This document shows positions 45,283 to 53,456 of a DNA stretch of 64,000 bases, piece by piece. The notes under the pieces are model-generated. The model did no database searches. It saw nothing but the letters and a program-made list of their open reading frames with translations, and was not told the DNA's origin. The stretch lies in contig JAIUME010000004.1 in NCBI GenBank assembly GCA_022565695.1, forward strand, positions 186,001 to 250,000, in the 5' to 3' direction. This DNA is from Alcanivorax sp. (GTDB lineage: Bacteria > Pseudomonadota > Gammaproteobacteria > Pseudomonadales > Alcanivoracaceae). The translations under genes were made by a program, and so were the position numbers. Position 1 is the stretch's first letter, and each line of letters opens with the position of its first letter.

Positions 45283-45313
45283 CCTGCCTTGCTCCGGAAG
45301 CAAGGCAGGTTTT
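45283..45313 (+). terminator. Terminator-like hairpin, plus orientation, after a gene-free stretch
   Basis: CCTGCCTTGCT (45283-45293), loop CCGGA, AGCAAGGCAGG (45299-45309), then T4. It is a perfect 11-bp stem. On the minus strand it follows the PA4642-type stop but has no T-run there. Confidence 0.55.
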
Positions 45314-45320
45314 CGTCATA

Positions 45321-45614
45321 TTATTGTAAACGGCGCTGCAGAATGGCCAGGTAACCCGCTGACTGGGTGTGATTGGCAATGATGTCTGCCAGGGTGCGCC
45401 CGGCGGGGTCGGTGGCGCCGACATTGCCGCCTGTCTCGGCGAAGACGTCCAGGAAGCGGTCAAAATCTTCCTCGCGCAGGCTGCGATAGGCGCGTTGCAG
45501 AAGATGGAAATCGGCACTGAGCCCGCTTTCGGGTTGGCCGCCGAGAAAGGCTCTGATCTGTTCGTCGGTCATCGGCTCTCCGATCACCTTCTTCTTGTCT
45601 TTCCGCTCGCTCAT
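45321..45614 (-). CDS. PA4642-family small conserved protein
   Basis: This 97-aa cytosolic protein begins MSERKDKKKVIGEPMTDEQI and continues with AFLGGQPESGLSADFHLLQR, AYRSLREEDFDRFLDVFAET and a closing GRTLADIIANHTQSAGYLAI. This matches my recollection of the PA4642 family, which has no known function. The last part resembles an ankyrin-like helix pair. ATG 45614 has a strong aggag upstream; the in-frame extension to 45686 overlaps the ABC1 gene end and is rejected. It follows the ABC1-type gene by 50 bp. Confidence 0.8.
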   Translation of the reverse strand: MSERKDKKKVIGEPMTDEQIRAFLGGQPESGLSADFHLLQRAYRSLREEDFDRFLDVFAETGGNVGATDPAGRTLADIIANHTQSAGYLAILQRRLQ

Positions 45615-45664
45615 GGGGAGGTCTCCTGCTGGGAGCGGCATTATCCGGGGGTTGTCCCGGGGAT

Positions 45665-46939
45665 TCAACCGCTGAGCGCTGGCCACCGGAACGGGATGCT
45701 GTATCGGGTCATCAGACCACCGACGGTGATCAGTACACGCACCATGGCGACGAAGGGGTCCGGGATGCGCAGATGCAGGCGGCGGAATTCATCCATCAGC
45801 GCGTGCAGGTTACTGGCGAGCGTGGCATCGCGCGTGCGCGCGGCGATCAATGCTTCCGACAGCAACGTCAGGCGGGCCTCGTCGACGCCGCCAAAACCGG
45901 CCGCTTCGAACAGGGGAAGCAACGGCGTGCTGCTCTCCCCGAGCAGCGCCATCAGCAGCAGTGTATAGCGCTGCCGATCCTCCTGGCTCAGGTGCTCCAC
46001 TGCCCCGAGGTCGAGGACTGCCAGGGTCTTGTCGTCCATGGCAATAAAGTTGCCGGGATGCGGGTCGGCATGGAACAGGCCGAACTCCAGAACCTGCTGC
46101 AGGGTGCTGTCCAGCAGGGTTTCCAGTAGTGGCCGTATCCGGGCGTCATCGCCTGCCTCCAGTATCTGCGACAGGCTGGGGCCTTCCATCCACTCCGTCA
46201 CCAGCAGGCGCTCGCTGCACAATGCCGGGAACACCCGTGGCACGCGAATATTCGGACCGTGGGGCAGGGCGGCAAACTCTTCCAGATGGCGGGCTTCCTG
46301 ATTGAAATCCAGCTCCCGCTCGGTGGTCGTGATCAGTTGATTGACCACCTGACGCAGATCGACTTCCCGCAGCAGGGGCGCCAGCACGCGAGCGAGTGCG
46401 CGCAGGGCAGCGGCATCTTCATGAAACTCCTGGCGTACTTTGGGCAGCTGCAGCTTCACGGCCACATCGGTGCCGTCGGCCAGCTTCGCCCGGTGCACCT
46501 GGGCGATGGATGCCGAGGCAACGGGAATGATGTTGAAGGCACTGAACGTCCTCGCCCAGTCCTTGCCCAGCAGTTCCTCCAGCCAGGGCTGCACATCGTC
46601 AAAATGGGCACTGGGCGCATCTTCACGCAGGGCGGTAAAGGCATCGATATAAGGCGGGGGGAGCAGATCTGGCCGGCAACTCAGGAACTGGGCGAACTTG
46701 ATCCAGGCGCCGCCATTGCGGCGGCAGAGCTCGGCCACCGCCGCCGCCACATCTTCATGCAGCGGCATGCGTGCGTCTTCATCCTTGCTGCGCAGCAGAT
46801 CCCTGTGCAGCCACAGGGCCTGCTGCAACTGGCGGATGGTGCCCAGAACGCGAATATAGCGGCCACGCCCGTGCCAGATAAGGCGCGGGGCGCTGATCCT
46901 GGCGCGAGCGGGCGATGCGGGCCCTGATGATGCTGACAT
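45665..46939 (-). CDS. ABC1/ADCK (UbiB-like) atypical kinase-family protein
   Basis: This 424-aa protein shows the ABC1 order of motifs: GGAWIKFAQFLSCRPDLLP (position of the KxGQ motif), PVASASIAQVHRAKL (Ala-rich loop), DVAVKLQLPKV (nucleotide Lys), ELDFNQEARHLEEF, FGLFHADPHPGNF (catalytic loop) and LDLGAVEHLS (metal Asp). UbiB proteins act as ATPases in ubiquinone synthesis. This one lacks the C-terminal membrane helices and has KFAQ in place of KxGQ. It is better called an ABC1-family protein than UbiB. A ggggag ribosome-binding site precedes ATG 46939. Confidence 0.85.
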   Translation of the reverse strand: MSASSGPASPARARISAPRLIWHGRGRYIRVLGTIRQLQQALWLHRDLLRSKDEDARMPLHEDVAAAVAELCRRNGGAWIKFAQFLSCRPDLLPPPYIDAFTALREDAPSAHFDDVQPWLEELLGKDWARTFSAFNIIPVASASIAQVHRAKLADGTDVAVKLQLPKVRQEFHEDAAALRALARVLAPLLREVDLRQVVNQLITTTERELDFNQEARHLEEFAALPHGPNIRVPRVFPALCSERLLVTEWMEGPSLSQILEAGDDARIRPLLETLLDSTLQQVLEFGLFHADPHPGNFIAMDDKTLAVLDLGAVEHLSQEDRQRYTLLLMALLGESSTPLLPLFEAAGFGGVDEARLTLLSEALIAARTRDATLASNLHALMDEFRRLHLRIPDPFVAMVRVLITVGGLMTRYSIPFRWPALSG

Positions 46940-47015
46940 ACTGACTCCCCGGTAGTGTCTCTTTATGACATAAATGCCGGGAGTGTGTCCAAAGCCTCAG
47001 CTCTGGGCGGGCGGG

Positions 47016-48224
47016 TCAGAGACCGAGCACCATCTTGGCAATGATATTGCGCTGGATTTCGTTGGAACCGCCGTAGATCGTTGTCGCACGGGTGTTGAGG
47101 TAGGTCGAGAGAACGGGCACACCGCCTGCGGGGCCCACCGGCGTGACATCCCCGGCCTGTTTCGGGTCCAGCGCGGCGGGCTGCCAGACCTGGTTGTAGG
47201 GGCCGAGGGCTTCGACGGCCAGTTCGGTAATATGCTGGGCCGCTTCCGAGCCGATGATTTTCAGCATTGAGGAGATGGCGCCGGGGTTCTGGCCGCCTTC
47301 CAGTGCGGACATGACTTTCAGCTCTGCGGCCTCCACAGCGCGCAAATTGACTTCCGCCCGGGCCAGCTTGAGACGGAACTGCTCGTCGTCCATGGGCCGC
47401 TCACCCGGATAACCCTGGCTGGCCAGATGACGGACCTTCTGCAGCGAAACGTGCAGGCGCGGGCTGTAGGCCTGGCCACCGCGTTCGAACTCCAGCAGGT
47501 ATTTGGCCACACTCCAGCCATCATTTTCCTGGCCGACCACATTGCATACGGGCACTCGCACATCTTCGAAGAACACCTGGTTCTGCTCGTGCTCGCCACT
47601 GATGCTGATGATCGGATCAATGGTCAGCCCCGGGGTCTTCATGTCCAGCAGCAGGAAGGTGATGCCCTGCTGTGGCTTGCCGTCGGAGTGGGTGCGCACC
47701 AGCAGAAACATATGGCTGGCGTGGTGGGCATAGGTCGTCCAGATCTTGGAGCCGTTCAGCACATAGTGATCACCGTCGCGCTCGGCGCGCAGCTTCAGCG
47801 ACGCCAGATCGGAGCCCGACTGTGGCTCGGAATAGCCCTGACACCAGAAATGGTCGCCGCTGAGCATCGGTGGCAGATAGGTATTCTGCTGTGCTGTGGA
47901 GCCCTTGCCGATCAGACACGGGCCGCACATGTCCAGGCCCATGGGGAGCAGACGCGGGGCATCGGCGGCAGCGGTTTCCACCGCATAGAGATAATGCCGT
48001 GTGATGCTCCAGCCGGTACCGCCAAAGGCTTCCGGCCAGGACGGCGCCGCCCAGCCTTTCTTCTCGTGCAGAATGCGCTGCCATGCCATGGCGGCATCAA
48101 AATCCGCAAACACGCTGGTCATCAGGGCGCCTGCCCGGCGCAGTTCCGGCGTGAGGTTGTCGTTGAGAAAATCCCGGACTTCTTCCTGGAACTGGCGGTC
48201 TTCGGCAGATAGCGTGAGCTTCAT
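47016..48224 (-). CDS. Acyl-CoA dehydrogenase
   Basis: This 402-aa FAD-dependent acyl-CoA dehydrogenase-family enzyme has an N-terminal helical domain from MKLTLSAEDRQFQEEVRDFL, a middle domain with CQGYSEPQSGSDLASLKLRA and LNGSKIWTTYAHHASHMFLL, and a C-terminal ending TTIYGGSNEIQRNIIAKMVL. The start is ATG 48224, since the 18 upstream residues are non-homologous. Substrate is probably an acyl-CoA of fatty-acid, branched or steroid type; it cannot be resolved here. It lies 76 bp upstream of the ABC1-type gene. Confidence 0.9.
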   Translation of the reverse strand: MKLTLSAEDRQFQEEVRDFLNDNLTPELRRAGALMTSVFADFDAAMAWQRILHEKKGWAAPSWPEAFGGTGWSITRHYLYAVETAAADAPRLLPMGLDMCGPCLIGKGSTAQQNTYLPPMLSGDHFWCQGYSEPQSGSDLASLKLRAERDGDHYVLNGSKIWTTYAHHASHMFLLVRTHSDGKPQQGITFLLLDMKTPGLTIDPIISISGEHEQNQVFFEDVRVPVCNVVGQENDGWSVAKYLLEFERGGQAYSPRLHVSLQKVRHLASQGYPGERPMDDEQFRLKLARAEVNLRAVEAAELKVMSALEGGQNPGAISSMLKIIGSEAAQHITELAVEALGPYNQVWQPAALDPKQAGDVTPVGPAGGVPVLSTYLNTRATTIYGGSNEIQRNIIAKMVLGL

Positions 48225-48369
48225 GATCTGGTGATCCCCGTGCATGGGCGGCTGGCAGATGAGCGCATAAGGTACCAATGACGGCTGAGTATGACCACTG
48301 GGTCATACTCGCCGGGGAGACATTTTCGCCCAGCTTTTTGATGGCCCTTGTCAGGCTGGGGCCTGCGCG

Positions 48370-48846
48370 TCAGCGCGATACTGCCAGGCTACGACCCAGG
48401 GTGCGGATCAGCATGATGCGGTCTTCCCGGTTCAGCATCTCGCCGATGGTCCAGTCCGTGGCATGTCGCCGCAGCGCCAGGCTGGGCAGGTAGAAATCGT
48501 TTTCCGGGATATGGCTGTGCAAATGGAGGCCGTAGCGCTCCAGCGTGATGGTCTCCACCGGATGGCGGCGGCCCCGGGCAATACTCACCTGGTGCGGTGC
48601 CAGGGTGATCACTTCCTGCCAGCAAGTGCGACTGTTGCCGTACCACAGCGCCCAGCACAGCAGCGCGGCCCCCAGGCCACAGAAAGGCACCACCAGCCAG
48701 GCACCCCTGAGGATAAACAGGGTAGCGATGAGCAGCGCAGCGGCGATGACAACCAGAATCATCCGCCGGGTCTGGCCCCAGCTGGCTGAGCGGTTCGGCA
48801 GCAGTATGAAACGTTCGAGATCAGCTTCCCTGTGATGAATGACCAT
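48370..48846 (-). CDS. DUF2244 family membrane protein
   Basis: The 158-aa protein starts MVIHHREADLERFILLPNRS and continues ASWGQTRRMILVVIAAALLI, with two membrane helices (about 28-70). A cytosolic part (WYGNSRTCWQEVITLAPHQV, LPSLALRRHATDWTIGEMLN) follows. The pattern FxLxPNRSxSW is typical of DUF2244, often linked to respiratory-chain genes. Function is unknown. ATG 48846 is preferred to 48882, which adds 12 residues without homology. Confidence 0.8.
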   Translation of the reverse strand: MVIHHREADLERFILLPNRSASWGQTRRMILVVIAAALLIATLFILRGAWLVVPFCGLGAALLCWALWYGNSRTCWQEVITLAPHQVSIARGRRHPVETITLERYGLHLHSHIPENDFYLPSLALRRHATDWTIGEMLNREDRIMLIRTLGRSLAVSR

Positions 48847-48943
48847 GACCAGGCACCACGCGAACCGGAGGGTTGCACACATAACAGCACATTGGTGAAT
48901 GTCAGGACAAGCAGGGGAGAGGGATTGCAGGAGGGAACAACAA

Positions 48944-48974
48944 CTGGCTCGTGCCGCAAGGCGGCACGAGCCAG
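48944..48974 (-). terminator. Terminator-type hairpin after the HU gene
   Basis: CTGGCTCGTGCCGC (48944-48957), loop AAG, GCGGCACGAGCCAG (48961-48974): a perfect 14-bp stem just after the HU stop on the minus strand. The T-run is weak (TTGTTGTT). Confidence 0.7.
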
Positions 48975-48987
48975 CTGCGGGGCGCTC

Positions 48988-49395
48988 TTAGCTGACCGCC
49001 ATGTCTTTCAGTTTTTTCAGCGGACGGATCTTGACCGCTGTGCTGGCCGGCTTGGCCTTGAACACGGTCTCTTCACCGGTGAACGGGTTGATGCCCTTGC
49101 GCGCCTTGGTGGCCGGCTTTTTCACGGTGGTGATTTTCATCAGGCCTGGCAGTGTGAACTGGCCAGCCCCACGCTTCTTGACGTGCCCTTCGATGATGCT
49201 GGTCAGCTCTTCCATTACCGCAGTGACCTGTTTCTTGGTCAGACCGGTGGACTCCGCGATGCTGGCGGTGACCTGCGTCTTGCTCATGGGTTCGGTGATT
49301 GCCTTGACCTTGCGAGCGGCGACCGGAGCGGCAGCCTTGGCAGCGGGTTTTTTGGCGACGGTTTTCTTGGCGGCAGCTTTCTTTTTAACGGCCAT
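48988..49395 (-). CDS. HU-family DNA-binding protein with lysine/alanine-rich N-terminal tail
   Basis: This 135-aa nucleoid protein has residues 1-40 as a basic low-complexity arm (MAVKKKAAAKKTVAKKPAAK). An HU/IHF fold follows: MSKTQVTASIAESTGLTKKQ, ELTSIIEGHVKKRGAGQFTL, GLMKITTVKKPATKARKGIN and PFTGEETVFKAKPASTAVKI. The DNA-binding arm reads KGINPFTGEE, variant from canonical GRNPxTGE. The N-terminal tail resembles those added to HU in actinobacteria, but on the opposite end. ATG 49395 has a clear promoter upstream. Divergent from aspS. Confidence 0.88.
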   Translation of the reverse strand: MAVKKKAAAKKTVAKKPAAKAAAPVAARKVKAITEPMSKTQVTASIAESTGLTKKQVTAVMEELTSIIEGHVKKRGAGQFTLPGLMKITTVKKPATKARKGINPFTGEETVFKAKPASTAVKIRPLKKLKDMAVS

Positions 49396-49446
49396 GGATT
49401 TGCGTACCCCTGTCTGAGTTGCTGTTTTACGGTGTGTTCCGCGCCT

Positions 49447-49475
49447 GTTATATGCGATGAAGCGGGTGTCAGCAA
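49447..49475 (-). promoter_or_regulatory. Sigma-70 promoter of the HU-like gene
   Basis: Minus-strand TTGCTG (plus 49470-49475), 17-bp spacer, TATAAC (plus 49447-49452). Predicted leader about 45 nt. Confidence 0.6.
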
Positions 49476-49515
49476 GCATTTGAGCCCTGTTTTTCAGGGT
49501 TTTTTTGCAATTCAG

Positions 49516-49561
49516 GGTGTATGGAGGGGTGTATGAAGAGGGTATGGAGGGGGTATAGAGG
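49516..49561. repeat. Four degenerate 11-12-bp tandem units between HU and aspS
   Basis: GGTGTATGGAGG, GGTGTATGAAGA, GGGTATGGAGG and GGGTATAGAGG run head to tail. They lie between the HU promoter and the aspS promoter. Confidence 0.8.
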
Positions 49562-49590
49562 CTGAGTGACTGCCATATGGCGTACCGGCA

Positions 49591-49619
49591 TGGCTGCCTG
49601 ACGGGCGAGCCGCTATACT
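49591..49619 (+). promoter_or_regulatory. Candidate promoter for aspS
   Basis: A weak -35 TGGCTG (49591-49596) is followed after 17 bp by TATACT (49614-49619), a good -10. Predicted leader about 50 nt. Confidence 0.42.
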
Positions 49620-49674
49620 ATGCCGCCTTTCGCGGCCTGATGCCGCGCCGTCTGATCCAGCGGAACGAGATGTT

Positions 49675-51441
49675 ATGCGAAGCCATTATTGCGGTGATTT
49701 GAGAGCCTCCCACGACGGGGAGCAGGTGACCTTGTGCGGTTGGGTACATCGCCGCCGGGACCATGGCGGGGTAATCTTCCTCGACCTGCGTGACCGGGCC
49801 GGCCTGGTGCAGGTGGTCTTCGATCCCGATACGGTAGAGGCGTTTGCCCTGGCCGACAGGATGCGCAGCGAATATGTGGTGCAGGTGCAGGGCCGGGTAC
49901 GTCTGCGCGATGACGCCGTGCGCAACAGCCGTATGAGCACCGGCGACATCGAGGTGCTGGGCACCGGGCTGACCCTGCTCAATACCTCCGAGACACCGCC
50001 CTTCGAGCTGGACGAGCACAGCCAGGCGGGCGAGGAAGTGCGCCTGAAGTACCGCTACCTGGATCTGCGTCGCCCGGAAGTGCTGGCCAGTTTCCGGTTC
50101 CGCTCGAAACTGACTGCTGCGGTGCGCAGCGCCCTGGAAGAGCAGGGGTTCATGGACGTGGAAACGCCCATCCTGACCAAGGCAACCCCGGAAGGTGCGC
50201 GGGACTATCTCGTCCCCAGCCGCACCCATCCGGGCAGTTTCTTTGCGCTGCCGCAGTCGCCGCAGCTGTTCAAGCAGTTGCTGATGGTGGCCGGTTTCGA
50301 TCGCTACTATCAGATTGCCAAGTGTTTTCGCGATGAAGATCTGCGTGCAGATCGCCAGCCTGAATTTACCCAGATCGACCTTGAAGCCTCTTTCGTGACC
50401 GAGAACGACATCATCTCGATCACCGAGGCCATGGTGCGCAAGGTGTTTGCGCAGCTGCTGGATGTGACGCTGCCGGAATTCCCGCGCATGCCGTTCGCTG
50501 AGGCCATGCGCCGCTTCGGCTCCGACAAGCCGGATCTGCGTATCCCGCTGGAGCTGGTGGATATCGCTGATCTGCTGGCGGGTGTGGAATTCAAGGTCTT
50601 CGCCGGCCCGGCCAACGACCCGAAAGGGCGCGTTGCTGCGTTGCGGGTACCGGGTGGCTGCGAGATGAGCCGCAAGGAGATTGACGAGTACACGAAGTTT
50701 GTCGGCATCTACGGCGCGCGCGGGCTGGCCTACATCAAGGTCAATGATCTGGCTGCGGGCAACGAAGGGCTGCAATCGCCGATTCTGAAGTTCCTGACGG
50801 ACGATGCCATCGCCGGCATTCTGTCGCGCACCGGCGCGCAGACCGGCGACCTGATCTTCTTCGGCGCGGACAAGGCCAAGGTGGTCAACGAAGCGCTGGG
50901 CGCGCTGCGTGTGCGTGTCGGCCACGACCGTGGTCTGGTCGAGGGAGACTGGGCGCCGTTGTGGGTGGTCGACTTCCCCATGTTTGAAGAGGATGACGAG
51001 GGCCATTGGGCTGCCCTGCATCACCCCTTCACCATGCCGTCCTGTTCTGCGGAGGAGTTGGCTGCCAACCCCGGCGCCGCCTTGTCCAAAGCCTATGACA
51101 TGGTACTCAACGGTACGGAACTGGGTGGCGGCTCCATCCGTATCCACGAGCCAGCCATGCAGCGGGCGGTCTTCAAGGCACTGGGTATCAGCGATGAGGA
51201 AGCAGAAGAGAAATTCGGCTTCCTGCTGGATGCGCTCAAGTTCGGCGCGCCGCCCCATGGCGGTCTGGCCTTTGGTCTGGACCGCATGGTGATGCTGATG
51301 ACGGGTGTGGATTCCATCCGTGATGTGATTGCGTTTCCGAAGACCCAGACGGCGGCTTGCCCCCTGACACATGCCCCGGCTGAGGTCGCCACGCGTCAAT
51401 TGCGTGAGCTGGGTATCCAACTACGCAAAACGGATGCCTGA
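49675..51441 (+). CDS. aspS: Aspartyl-tRNA synthetase
   Basis: This 588-aa class IIb synthetase has an OB-fold anticodon domain ([20 protein letters not shown]), motif 2 [20 protein letters not shown] followed by TQIDLEAS, the bacterial GAD insertion (about 290-410) and motif 3 [15 protein letters not shown]. Full bacterial length. ATG 49675 begins [20 protein letters not shown]. It is followed 43 bp later by yebC, an order common in gammaproteobacteria (aspS-yebC-ruvC). Confidence 0.97.
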   Translation: MRSHYCGDLRASHDGEQVTLCGWVHRRRDHGGVIFLDLRDRAGLVQVVFDPDTVEAFALADRMRSEYVVQVQGRVRLRDDAVRNSRMSTGDIEVLGTGLTLLNTSETPPFELDEHSQAGEEVRLKYRYLDLRRPEVLASFRFRSKLTAAVRSALEEQGFMDVETPILTKATPEGARDYLVPSRTHPGSFFALPQSPQLFKQLLMVAGFDRYYQIAKCFRDEDLRADRQPEFTQIDLEASFVTENDIISITEAMVRKVFAQLLDVTLPEFPRMPFAEAMRRFGSDKPDLRIPLELVDIADLLAGVEFKVFAGPANDPKGRVAALRVPGGCEMSRKEIDEYTKFVGIYGARGLAYIKVNDLAAGNEGLQSPILKFLTDDAIAGILSRTGAQTGDLIFFGADKAKVVNEALGALRVRVGHDRGLVEGDWAPLWVVDFPMFEEDDEGHWAALHHPFTMPSCSAEELAANPGAALSKAYDMVLNGTELGGGSIRIHEPAMQRAVFKALGISDEEAEEKFGFLLDALKFGAPPHGGLAFGLDRMVMLMTGVDSIRDVIAFPKTQTAACPLTHAPAEVATRQLRELGIQLRKTDA

Positions 51442-51484
51442 TACATATATATAGCTGATGCACAGATAAAAGAACGAGGTTGCC

Positions 51485-52225
51485 ATGGCCGGCCACAGTA
51501 AATGGGCAAACATCAAGCACCGCAAGGCGGCCCAGGACGCCAGGCGGGGCAAGGTCTTTACCAAGCTGATTCGTGAAATCACTGTGGCGGCCCGCCTCGG
51601 CGGCCCGGAGCCCAACGACAATCCGCGCTTGCGGGCGGTGGTGGACAAGGCGCTGACCGCCAACATGACCCGGGACACCATCGACCGGGCCATCAAGCGC
51701 GGCGTCGGCGCGGATGATGGCGCCGACATGTCCGAGATCACCTATGAGGGCTATGGGCCCAGCGGGGTAGCGGTGCTGGTGGAAACCATGACCGACAACG
51801 TCAACCGCACGGTGTCGGATGTGCGCCACGGCTTCACCAAACACGGCGGTAATCTGGGCACCAGTGGGTCTGTGGCGTATCTGTTCGCCAAGCGCGGCGA
51901 GATCATTCTGGAGCCGGGCCCCGAGGAAGATACCCTGCTGGAGTTGGCCCTGGAGGCCGGGGCAGAAGATGTGCAGGCCCACGAGGACGGTTCCTTTACC
52001 GTGATTACCGCGGCCGACCGCAGTTTCGGCGAGGTGGTGGATGCGCTCAAGGCGGCGGGCATCGAGCCGGCCAACGCCGAGGTGACCATGCACCCGAGCA
52101 CGGAAGCCGAAGTGGATGGTGATACCGCCGCCACTGTGATGAAAATGATCGATCACCTGGAAGACCTGGACGATGTGCAGAATGTGTACACCAATGTCCG
52201 TTTGCCGGATGACTTCGAGCTCTGA
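51485..52225 (+). CDS. yebC: YebC/PmpR-family protein
   Basis: This 246-aa YebC-family protein is known both as a transcriptional regulator (PmpR) and, in more recent work, as a translation factor relieving stalling at proline tracts. The N-terminal signature is [20 protein letters not shown], with [19 protein letters not shown] and [18 protein letters not shown] in the middle. It sits between aspS and ruvC as is usual. Confidence 0.95.
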   Translation: MAGHSKWANIKHRKAAQDARRGKVFTKLIREITVAARLGGPEPNDNPRLRAVVDKALTANMTRDTIDRAIKRGVGADDGADMSEITYEGYGPSGVAVLVETMTDNVNRTVSDVRHGFTKHGGNLGTSGSVAYLFAKRGEIILEPGPEEDTLLELALEAGAEDVQAHEDGSFTVITAADRSFGEVVDALKAAGIEPANAEVTMHPSTEAEVDGDTAATVMKMIDHLEDLDDVQNVYTNVRLPDDFEL

Positions 52226-52294
52226 ATCCGAGCATGGCGTGCAGCGCTGCAAACGGGCCTTGCATACTGTCCATAAGTTGAGTATCAATGCCGC

Positions 52295-52813
52295 ATGACA
52301 CGCATACTCGGCATTGACCCTGGTTCCCGGTTCACCGGTTACGGCCTGATTGATCAGGTCGGCCAGACTTCTCGAATGGTTGCCTGTGGCACCATTGCTA
52401 CCAGCGGTGATGATATCGCGCCCCGGCTGGGCCAGATCTTTCGGGAGCTGGCCCAGGTGGTGGATCTCCATAGCCCGGTAGAAGTGGGCATCGAAAAAGT
52501 CTTCATGGCACGGAACGCCGATTCGGCCCTTAAACTGGGTCAGGCCCGCGGGGCTGCGATTGCTGCGGTGGTACAGCGTGATCTGCCGGTGTTCGAATAC
52601 TCCGCGCGGCAGGTCAAGCAGGCCCTGGTAGGACGCGGCGGTGCGGAAAAACAACAAGTGGCGCAGATGGTCTGTTACCTGCTGGGTCTTGAAAAGACGC
52701 CTCAGGCAGATGCTGCTGATGCCCTGGCCATCGCCATCTGTCACGCCCATATGCGGGTGACGCTGGCGCGCATGGCTGGCGCGACCGCCATACGACGAGG
52801 GCGCATCCGATGA
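52295..52813 (+). CDS. ruvC: Holliday junction endodeoxyribonuclease RuvC
   Basis: The 172-aa RNase H-fold resolvase has the first catalytic Asp in [14 protein letters not shown] (D8). [20 protein letters not shown] carries the catalytic Glu, and the C-terminal acidic pair is in [14 protein letters not shown]. It cuts Holliday junctions moved by RuvAB. The 3' end overlaps ruvA by ATGA. Confidence 0.97.
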   Translation: MTRILGIDPGSRFTGYGLIDQVGQTSRMVACGTIATSGDDIAPRLGQIFRELAQVVDLHSPVEVGIEKVFMARNADSALKLGQARGAAIAAVVQRDLPVFEYSARQVKQALVGRGGAEKQQVAQMVCYLLGLEKTPQADAADALAIAICHAHMRVTLARMAGATAIRRGRIR

Positions 52814-53424
52814 TAGGACGTCTGCGCGGCATTCTGATCGAAGCCCGCCCGCCGCAATTGCTGGTGGAGGTGGGTGGCGTCGGCTACGAAGTCGAAGCAC
52901 CGATGACAGCGTTCTACCAACAGACCCCGCCCGGCCAGGAAATCCTGCTGCACACGCATCTTGTGGTGCGCGAAGACGCGCAGCTGCTGTACGGGTTTAT
53001 CGAGCGCTTCGAGCGTGAGCTGTTCCGGGCGCTGATCAAGGTCAATGGTGTTGGTCCGAAAATGGCACTGGGCATTCTTTCCGGCATCGAAGCGGCGCGC
53101 CTGGTGCGCTGTATCGAAGAGCAGGATACGACCTCACTGGTGCGCGTGCCCGGCATTGGCAAGAAAACCGCCGAGCGCCTGGTCATCGAGATGCGCGACC
53201 GTATCGGGCGCCTTGAAGGCGCAGTGTCGATCACCGGGACATCCGGCGCGTCGTTGCCGGCGGGCAGCGCACGGCACGATGCGGTGGCAGCGCTGGAAGC
53301 ACTGGGCTATCGCCCCAAAGACGCCGAGCAGGCGCTGGCGAAGGTGCTGGATGCCGGTACCGGGAATGACAGCCTCGATAGTGCCGAACTGATTCGTCTG
53401 GCGCTGAAGAATCTTGCGCGATGA
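52810..53424 (+). CDS. ruvA: Holliday junction DNA helicase subunit RuvA
   Basis: This 204-aa tetrameric junction-binding protein has domain [21 protein letters not shown], helix-hairpin-helix motifs ([17 protein letters not shown] and [19 protein letters not shown]), and domain III ([20 protein letters not shown]) which contacts RuvB. It overlaps ruvC by 4 nt. Confidence 0.97.
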   Translation: MIGRLRGILIEARPPQLLVEVGGVGYEVEAPMTAFYQQTPPGQEILLHTHLVVREDAQLLYGFIERFERELFRALIKVNGVGPKMALGILSGIEAARLVRCIEEQDTTSLVRVPGIGKKTAERLVIEMRDRIGRLEGAVSITGTSGASLPAGSARHDAVAALEALGYRPKDAEQALAKVLDAGTGNDSLDSAELIRLALKNLAR

Positions 53425-53456
53425 TGCTTTTATGCCGTTCATGAACAGGAGTGATC

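Larger units (their letters stand above)
44999..45320. other. Intergenic region with two plus-strand terminator-like hairpins (322 bp)
   Basis: The flanking genes are both minus strand, yet the two hairpins here (45039-45077 and 45283-45313) have T-runs only on the plus side. The stretch between them (about 45081-45282) has no convincing protein gene. A 52-codon plus frame starting at 45081 exists but shows no family features. Confidence 0.6.

Noticed and set aside
45665-46939. Annotation as UbiB of ubiquinone biosynthesis
   Set aside because: The KxGQ motif is altered, the C-terminal membrane helices are missing and no ubi genes are adjacent; only family-level assignment is supportable.
49485-49506. 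Plus-strand terminator CCCTG-T5-CAGGG followed by a T-run upstream of aspS
   Set aside because: The stem is only 5 bp, no plus-strand gene precedes it, and it lies upstream of the HU promoter; it could be chance in T-rich DNA.
49618-51420. 600-codon minus-strand open frame opposite aspS
   Set aside because: Antisense of aspS with no recognisable domain; aspS has all class II motifs.
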